A stretch of DNA of 14,310 nucleotides, taken from the NCBI GenBank assembly GCA_009602725.1, contig WELB01000279.1, positions 54,837 through 69,146 on the forward strand. Reading direction: 5' to 3'. Below the pieces are notes generated by a model, which was given only the letters and a program-made list of their open reading frames with translations, did no database searches and had not been told where the DNA came from. Made by a program: the position numbers and the translations under genes. Source of the DNA: Spirogloea muscicola. Lineage: Eukaryota; Streptophyta; Zygnematophyceae; Spirogloeales; Spirogloeaceae. Position 1 is the first letter of the stretch. The number at the start of each line of letters is the position of its first letter. Positions 10,073 through 14,310 of this stretch are shown piece after piece.

Positions 10073-10403
10073 AGCGTGGATTCAACCTAGAGCTGAGAGC
10101 GGCGCAACCCGGAGTCGTGACACGCGAGACAGCATGGTGCTGGCGCTGGAACGGCGACGGCGGCGGCAGCGCTGTAGACTGCCTTGACGGCGTTGTTAGC
10201 CGTTAGTGTTGACGGGAACGATAGACGGCTCACGATAGCCTCGGGGTAGTGACCGTCAGCTGCTAGTGATGGGGGACCATCAGTATGGCGGTGGTGGCCG
10301 ATGGATGGGTAGATTGTCGGTGATAGCCCGTTGATAGCCGTCGACAGGTCGTGGACGGGTCGTCAACGAGAGACTGGGTGCCAAATGCTCGCAGTCCGTC
10401 GGG

Positions 10404-10411
10404 CTATATAG
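10404..10411 (+). promoter_or_regulatory. TATA box in the LTR-like segment
   Basis: CTATATAG in GC-rich surroundings, about 20 bases upstream of the ATG of the small basic ORF at 10424. It would put a transcription start at about 10435, which would be the U3/R border if this is an LTR. Confidence 0.45.
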
Positions 10412-10423
10412 AGGGCACCCGAG

Positions 10424-10699
10424 ATGGGCGAGGGGGTGAGTTCTTCACCCAACCTCGGACCCCTGGACCCTTGCCCATGCAGTGACCGATGCTCATTTTC
10501 CCATTGCAGCCCCATCCCAATGCCTCCCCGCTCTTCCTTGCGCCGCCGGCAGCCCGGGCTTGGCGATCCACAGCATTCTTTATACCTAGACTACTGCAAG
10601 AGACCTTACAAGGCGAAGCGCAGTGCCCTTAGAAGAATGATTCAGGGAGAAGGAGCGAAGAAGAGGCAGAGACTAGAGACTGAAATAACTAGGAAGTAA
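10424..10699 (+). CDS. Small basic ORF (91 codons) in the LTR-like segment, unknown
   Basis: The frame opens at ATG 10424. Its second half (from MPPRSSLRRRQPG at codon 33) is strongly basic and includes YLDYCKRPYKAKRSALRR and KKRQRLETEITRK. The start lies at or just upstream of where transcription from the TATA box would begin. I recognise no domain. It might be a short gag-like leader, a cellular small protein or a non-coding frame in U5. Confidence 0.22.
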   Translation: MGEGVSSSPNLGPLDPCPCSDRCSFSHCSPIPMPPRSSLRRRQPGLGDPQHSLYLDYCKRPYKAKRSALRRMIQGEGAKKRQRLETEITRK

Positions 10700-10722
10700 G
10701 GCGGGGTAACGTGGTCATAACA

Positions 10723-11419
10723 GTGGGGCATAGTGCACATCTGTTGCCTTGTCCCGTCCTACAGTCCCATAGACAGCTGCAAATGCCATCTGCCATAACA
10801 CTCTGGCCCTGCCTCGTAATGTGATAACGCAGTTGCCACGAGCTCAGATAATACAAGAATAGTTATGTAGGAGTATGTTTCATATTTGTTTGAGTGTAGT
10901 AGCCCAATGCTGAAGTGAAGACAGAGCGGGAGCCGTGAGCTGAAGGCTACGTTAATGTACAGGTTGTCCAAGCGCGTCCAACCAGACAGTTTTGCTAGAC
11001 TAGACAAGAGTCCAACTGCACGTTATGCAGTCCGATAGCATCAATGGCCAAACAATTGTTATTGAGCCATTCATTTTGCGTCAAAAGACGAGCCAAGGCA
11101 CACTTGTTGAACCAAAGGCACCGTATATAAATCAACAGGCCTGCCTATGAGCGATATGGAAGCTTTTAGTACACGACAAGCAATCGCAGAAAAAATGTTA
11201 TTACTACTGCTTATGCTACTGTCCTCAAGTATGGGTGCTCGTCGCAAGTCTGCTTTGAAGTTGCAGTGATTGTATCCCAAAAATGAATCGACAGACGTGG
11301 GGTTCCGGCCCTTTGAATTGAGAATCTTGTAAATCCTACTGCCCCTCAACCTGCAGGTCTGAGTGAGTTGCGGTAGCTGTAATTGAGAGGACGCAGCTTT
11401 GCTTGGCAGAATGCAGCTT
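10723..11419. other. Spacer, no gene seen
   Basis: About 700 bases of AT-richer sequence between the LTR-like segment and the stop codon of the VOC gene. The part next to 11419 should be the 3' untranslated region of that minus-strand gene. Open frames here are short; the only long one, on the minus strand, runs out of frame into the VOC coding region. Confidence 0.5.
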
Positions 11420-11881
11420 TCAAGCGGCACGTGGCGGGTTGCGGACGCGCTGAGCAAACCACCAGCGGTGGCCCTCAAGGTCAGCGGCCTCGTAAGAGCG
11501 GTCGGCCCAGTGCTCCGGGCCGTAGTCGTGCAGCTCGGGCTCCTGCAGGATGGCGGCGCCAGCAGCCCGCGCTGCCGCGCAGTGGGCGTCGGCGTCGGCG
11601 ACGTAGAGCATGGCACCCATGGTCACGCTGCCGTCGCACGAGCGTGGGCTCCGCCGGTAGTTGCTGCCGCCGCCGCCGCCGTGCTTCTCCAGCCCGCTGA
11701 CCATCACGACTGCATCGCCGTACGTCAGCTCCGAGTGCCTCACGCCGTCGCCGTTCTCGTTGGGGACGACGATCCGCTTGGCGAAGCCGAAGGCGGAGCA
11801 CAGGAAGTCGATCGCCTTGAGGGGATCCTCGTAGAAGGCCGCCACGGACAATGTGGGCCAGCCCTCGTGGGCGACCGCCAT
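11420..11881 (-). CDS. Glyoxalase / vicinal-oxygen-chelate (VOC) superfamily protein, 153 aa
   Basis: A single exon, ATG at 11881 (context GAGCATGGCG) to TGA at 11422-11420. The protein has the two half-modules of the VOC fold: residues 12-62 (VAAFYEDPLKAIDFLCSAFG, RHSELTYGDAVVM) and 88-145 (MGAMLYVADADAHCAAARAA, DRSYEAADLEGHRWWF). Residues 66-85 form a Gly- and Ser/Arg-rich loop. The DxEGHxWxF ending, with Glu136, is where VOC enzymes bind a metal. The family includes glyoxalase I, dioxygenases and resistance proteins; the actual substrate cannot be told. The sequence resembles the bacterial-type VOC proteins described as PhnB- or bleomycin-resistance-like, and the gene has no intron while its neighbours have several, which would fit acquisition from a bacterium. 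Confidence 0.87.
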   Translation of the reverse strand: MAVAHEGWPTLSVAAFYEDPLKAIDFLCSAFGFAKRIVVPNENGDGVRHSELTYGDAVVMVSGLEKHGGGGGSNYRRSPRSCDGSVTMGAMLYVADADAHCAAARAAGAAILQEPELHDYGPEHWADRSYEAADLEGHRWWFAQRVRNPPRAA

Positions 11882-11924
11882 GCTCGCGGCTTCGGCTGGC
11901 GGGCAAGCGGCGGACGCTGCGTGC

Positions 11925-11933
11925 TCATATAGA
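11925..11933 (-). promoter_or_regulatory. TATA-like box of the VOC gene
   Basis: On the minus strand CTATATGAG lies about 44 to 52 bases before the VOC start codon. The spacing allows a short 5' untranslated region. Confidence 0.4.
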
Positions 11934-11960
11934 TGTGCACACAGCAGGGTCAGGAGTGTC

Positions 11961-11999
11961 TAGGGTTTAGGGTTTAAGGGTTTAGGGGTTAGGGTTTAG
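11961..11999 (-). repeat. Interstitial plant-type telomere-like repeats
   Basis: About five or six tandem copies of TTTAGGG and close variants (one with an extra A, one with an extra G) on the plus strand. On the minus strand they read AAACCCTA, matching the plant telo-box element. The run lies about 80 to 120 bases upstream of the VOC start codon and about 30 bases beyond its TATA-like box. Confidence 0.85.
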
Positions 12000-12201
12000 A
12001 TACGAGTTCTAATGCCAAAGCAGAAGTGATCAAGTCTGCGGTGCACTTCCCTAGCTTTGCTTACCATAGCTAGCACTGTTGATGCTAAACTTCTTGCAGA
12101 CTGCAGCAGGTTAACTGAGGCTGTATGATGTTGACAGCCTAATTGCTAGATTGATCGATGTGCTTGGTCAACGTCATGGCCTCCATGTGCAGGGCTTAAT
12201 G

Positions 12202-13100
12202 CTAAGTCCATAAGGGCAGACCTGGATCCATCTGGCCGCCAGACATGCCCGCCTGCATGACATTCTGAACTGGCAACCCGCCGGCAGACGCTCCCAGCTC
12301 CACTTGGCCCTGACCGCCCTGCATCTGGGCTGGGCCTGGCGGCACCTTATTCTCCAGTGAGAGCATCTTGACAGAGATCTTCCGGAGGTAGTCACTCTGA
12401 CCATGGGATAGCGATTCTCAGAGTGGCAGGCGGACACGCGCAAGCAAACATGCCGGCCATAGATAGATTAAGATGGATAAATCATAATTGATCTGGATTT
12501 AGATTGCTGGCTGCTGGCAATGAGACGCAAGGGGCCATCACCTGGTGGACACGCCTGCAGATCATCCTGAGCTTCTTATTAGTTACACATCTCCTTAATC
12601 AAAGGCTCTGACATGGCGAGGCCTGGGGCCAGACCTGGTCTGTGGCGACCGAGAACGTGCGCTGCTCAAATTTGCACGCCAACTTGAGGAGGTCGCTCAT
12701 GCCGTCCTGGCCGTTAGTGGGCGCGGCCTTCTGGAGGACCTCCATGCTGCGCAGTCAACGGCGCCCACGCAGGGCAGGCTGACCACATCAGGACGATGGC
12801 AAAGGCGGGCATCGACCCTTGAGCCTTCCAACACAAGAAGCTACTTGACCGTGCATTGTCAAACCATGGCACGAAACATGGGGTTGCAGGCAGCATGCTT
12901 GCATGACAATCAAGGGTTTAGGGTTTCAAATTTAGTGATGAAGGAGTTTGTTGTAACAAGGAAACAGGATATAAGGTGCAGGGTTAGAGGTTTGAGGATG
13001 TGGCTGCAGCGAAGCCATGGGGTGCTGCAATCACGCACATCCTACTGACGATGCGCTCCCGCGCATCGTGCTTCAGTTCAGACCGCCATCCTCCGTCCAT
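12202..13100 (-). CDS. MED15: MED15-like KIX-domain protein, three exons, 122 aa
   Basis: Exons in order of translation: 13100-13039 (ATG in context GCCATGGAC, donor gtgcgt), 12746-12635 (acceptor gcgcag, donor gtctgg) and 12396-12202 (stop TAG). Phases 2 and 0 agree. Residues 5 to about 78 are a KIX domain: WRSELKHDARERIVSRIMEV, then DGMSDLLKLACKFEQRTFSV, then SDYLRKISVKMLSLENK. The last block nearly copies the SDYLRKISLKML of plant MED15. KIX domains bind activation domains of transcription factors, and MED15 is a Mediator tail subunit in the nucleus. After the KIX domain comes a Gly/Gln/Met-rich tail (QMQGGQGQVELG, QNVMQAGMSGGQMD) and then a stop. Plant MED15 runs to over 1,000 residues, so this is either a short KIX-only protein or a model missing downstream exons. 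The symbol names the closest known family. Confidence 0.85.
12913..12926 (-). repeat. Two telomere-like units in the first intron of the MED15-like gene
   Basis: AGGGTTTAGGGTTT lies in the intron 12747-13038. A degenerate GGGTTAGAGGTTTGAGG follows at about 12981-12997. Together with the run at 11961-11999 this makes two telomere-like sites within 1 kb. Confidence 0.6.
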
Positions 13101-13344
13101 GGCTCTCAGCTGCCACAGCGCGCTGTGCGGGAGCACTGCTGACGACAGCCGCCAGGCCCTCCTGCTCCTCGCGTTGTTGAGTGTGGCAGTGGATGCAACG
13201 GAAGGCAGCGCAAACGAGCGAGCTGGCGAGCGCCAGGGGGCGGGCGCGAGCGAGGAGCGCCAAGGGCGTCGGCCCCAGGGCCGCGCCCGGGCGAACTACT
13301 GACGTCGCACTGGGGCCTTCTGAGACCTCCGCCGAGTGCGTAAC

Positions 13345-13380
13345 ACCCCCCCAGGGCGTAAATCCCCCAGGGCGTAAATG
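13345..13380 (+). repeat. Short tandem duplication CCCAGGGCGTAAAT
   Basis: Two copies of CCCAGGGCGTAAAT lie next to each other at about 13349-13362 and 13365-13378, preceded by a C-run. They mark the left side of the repeat cluster that fills the rest of the window, upstream of the MED15-like gene. Confidence 0.7.
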
Positions 13381-13407
13381 GGCATCCACAACCTCCTTCG
13401 CGATTTT

Positions 13408-13963
13408 TTTGGGCTGGCCTTTCCCAGCCACCAGTCAATCTGGCCGCGCTTTCTTCGCGATGCCCTGGCGGGTTTGATGCGCGACGCTGCTTACCGTGCG
13501 GTCGTGGAAGTCACCATTGTCATGCCTATCACCACGGATTCCCAGGGACGTCATCATCGCCGCACCCTTGGCATTGTGTGGCGTGCAACCTGGTTGAAGA
13601 AGGTGCTCGCCCATTGAGAAGAGGGGCTGGCAAAGCCAACCCAAAAAGAATGGACAAAATGGTGGAGGACCACGGGCCTTTGTGGATGTCGTGGTTACTA
13701 GAGGCATATAAACCGAGAGAAAGGCGCGCGGTGCGCATGAAATCAAAGCGAGGCCAAAAGAAGAAGTGGCACTCCAAATGGGGGCAAGGGCTGTGAAAAG
13801 CCAGCTTATGAAGAGAGAAGTGGCACTCCTTATCTCCTGACAAGAGGTTACTGAGCGTTCCCTGGCTGATGTCTTAGTCCAAGCTTCGCACTCCGGCTCC
13901 TTCAGACCTTGTCCATTCCTTTGGGCTGGCCTTTCCCAGCCACCAGTCAATCTGGCCGCGCTT
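13408..13963 (+). repeat. Dispersed 44-base direct repeat
   Basis: A 44-base unit beginning TTTGGGCTGGCCTTTCCCAG is identical at 13408-13451 and 13920-13963. A shortened, diverged copy (ACCAGTCAATCTGG with flanks) follows at about 13968-13996, and an inverted copy with one base missing is in the right arm of the foldback (about 14055-14097). A more diverged inverted copy lies at 13625-13648. Confidence 0.85.
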
Positions 13964-14186
13964 CTTTCCCAGTTACCAGTCAATCTGGCTGCGCTTTCTT
14001 TTCTTTATGGGGGCAAGGGCTGTGAAAAGAAAGTGCTCGCCATAGAGAAGAGAAAGCGCGGCCAGATTGACTGGTGGCTGGGAAGGCCAGCCCAAAAGAA
14101 TGGACAAGGTCTGAGGGAGCTTGAGTGCGAACGACTAGGACTAAGACATCAGCCAGGGAACGCTCAGTAACCTCTAGACAGGAGAT
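13832..14186. mobile_element. Foldback/MITE-like element with arms of about 135 bases
   Basis: The left arm (about 13832-13966) and right arm (about 14054-14186) are inverted copies that match at most positions; blocks such as GTTACTGAGCGTTCCCTGGC and CAGACCTTGTCCATTC are present in both. The outer ends read ATCTCCTG on the left and the complement on the right. The loop of about 87 bases is rich in GAAAAG/CTTTTC-type runs. No transposase is seen. The structure fits a non-autonomous DNA transposon or a foldback repeat; the family is unknown. Confidence 0.7.
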
Positions 14187-14310
14187 GCAGATCCGAGTAG
14201 CTAGCTGGTGGAAAGACGTCGCCCTGACGGAAGCCGGAGGCCGCCGCCAAAGCTCGGCCTGCGCGCAAGTGAACCGCGAAGGCGAGGGACCGCTGCATCG
14301 AGACGGCCAA
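14187..14310 (-). CDS. Possible 5' part of a minus-strand gene at the window edge
   Basis: On the minus strand an ATG at 14298-14296 opens MQRSLAFAVHLRAGRALAAA and continues SGFRQGDVFPPASYSD before running into the foldback arm and a stop. The Arg/Ala-rich, acid-poor start resembles a mitochondrial or plastid targeting peptide, and the frame is also open upstream to the window end. It may equally be an internal exon or chance. If it is a gene, the donor would have to lie before the foldback, for example after FRQ. Confidence 0.22.

Larger units (their letters stand above)
9702..10722 (+). mobile_element. Putative solo or orphan LTR of a retrotransposon
   Basis: The segment starts TGTAACGTCCCCGCC, a start typical of many LTR retrotransposons (TGTAAC...). 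It ends near GGCGGGGTAACG...CATAACA, where GGCGGGG is the reverse complement of CCCCGCC at the start, and the last two bases are CA. Inside are paired direct repeats in the upstream part and a TATA box (CTATATAGAGG at 10404-10414), as expected for U3 followed by R. No gag or pol frames, no second copy and no clear target-site duplication (GATGA before, GTGGG after) are seen. Exact borders are uncertain; the next stretch of more than 300 bases begins at its right end. Confidence 0.42.

Noticed and set aside
10711-10730. Primer binding site after the LTR-like segment
   Set aside because: TGGTCATAACAGTGGGG begins with TGG, but it does not match the tRNA ends I know and would lie inside the proposed LTR end.
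11071-11616. 181-codon minus-strand frame overlapping the VOC gene 3' end
   Set aside because: It is out of frame with the VOC protein, Thr/Pro/Ser-rich where they overlap, and has no motif beyond.
11399-11932. 177-codon plus-strand frame opposite the VOC gene
   Set aside because: It is the GC-rich antisense shadow of the VOC coding region, which has clear family motifs in the minus-strand frame.
13378-13617. Plus-strand frame starting MGIHNLL, like the start of XPG/Rad2-type nucleases
   Set aside because: The resemblance is limited to the first few residues; the next 15 codons are the 44-base repeat and no nuclease motif follows.
13435-13983. 182-codon minus-strand frame across the repeat cluster
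   Set aside because: Its ends lie in two copies of the same 44-base repeat, it has no motifs, and another frame on the opposite strand is open over the same DNA.

Overview
The window looks like nuclear DNA of a green alga (Chlorophyta or a close relative). The coding genes are cut by many spliceosomal introns of about 200 to 800 bases. Exons are GC-rich and introns and spacers are more AT-rich. There is a short stretch of plant-type (TTTAGGG) telomere-like repeats, and one gene encodes a KIX domain very close to that of plant MED15. No prokaryotic operons, rRNA or tRNA genes were seen. One N (7089) shows this is a draft assembly. Species-level assignment is not possible from the sequence alone.

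Layout. (1) 1-2549, plus strand: the 3' part of a multi-exon membrane protein gene, probably of the FAR-17a/AIG1-like family, with one apparent +1 frameshift and one unresolved part. (2) 2550-3602: spacer between two convergent genes. (3) 3603-6984, minus strand: a complete nine-exon gene for a PhoD-type alkaline phosphatase of 501 residues, with a signal peptide and a C-terminal membrane anchor. Every exon junction was checked for phase. One intron starts with GC instead of GT. (4) 6985-9700: GC-rich hairpin sequence upstream of phoD, then about 2.4 kb without a convincing gene except a possible two-exon small ORF at 9105-9466. (5) About 9702-10722: a sequence that looks like a solo or orphan LTR, with a TATA box, internal direct repeats and a small basic ORF. 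(6) 11420-11881, minus: an intronless glyoxalase/VOC-fold gene with a TATA-like box and telomere-like repeats upstream. (7) 12202-13100, minus: a three-exon gene for a 122-residue KIX-domain protein matching the N-terminus of plant MED15. (8) 13345-14190: a repeat cluster with a long imperfect inverted repeat (arms about 135 bases). (9) The right edge may hold the start of another minus-strand gene.

The genes have unrelated jobs (lipid or membrane protein, phosphate scavenging, small-molecule or stress enzyme, transcription), as is usual in eukaryotic chromosomes, and I see no functional cluster or new multi-gene system. The most useful observations are the reconstructed phoD and MED15-KIX exon structures, the GC-AG intron, the truncated MED15-like protein, the telomere-like repeats and the foldback repeat.
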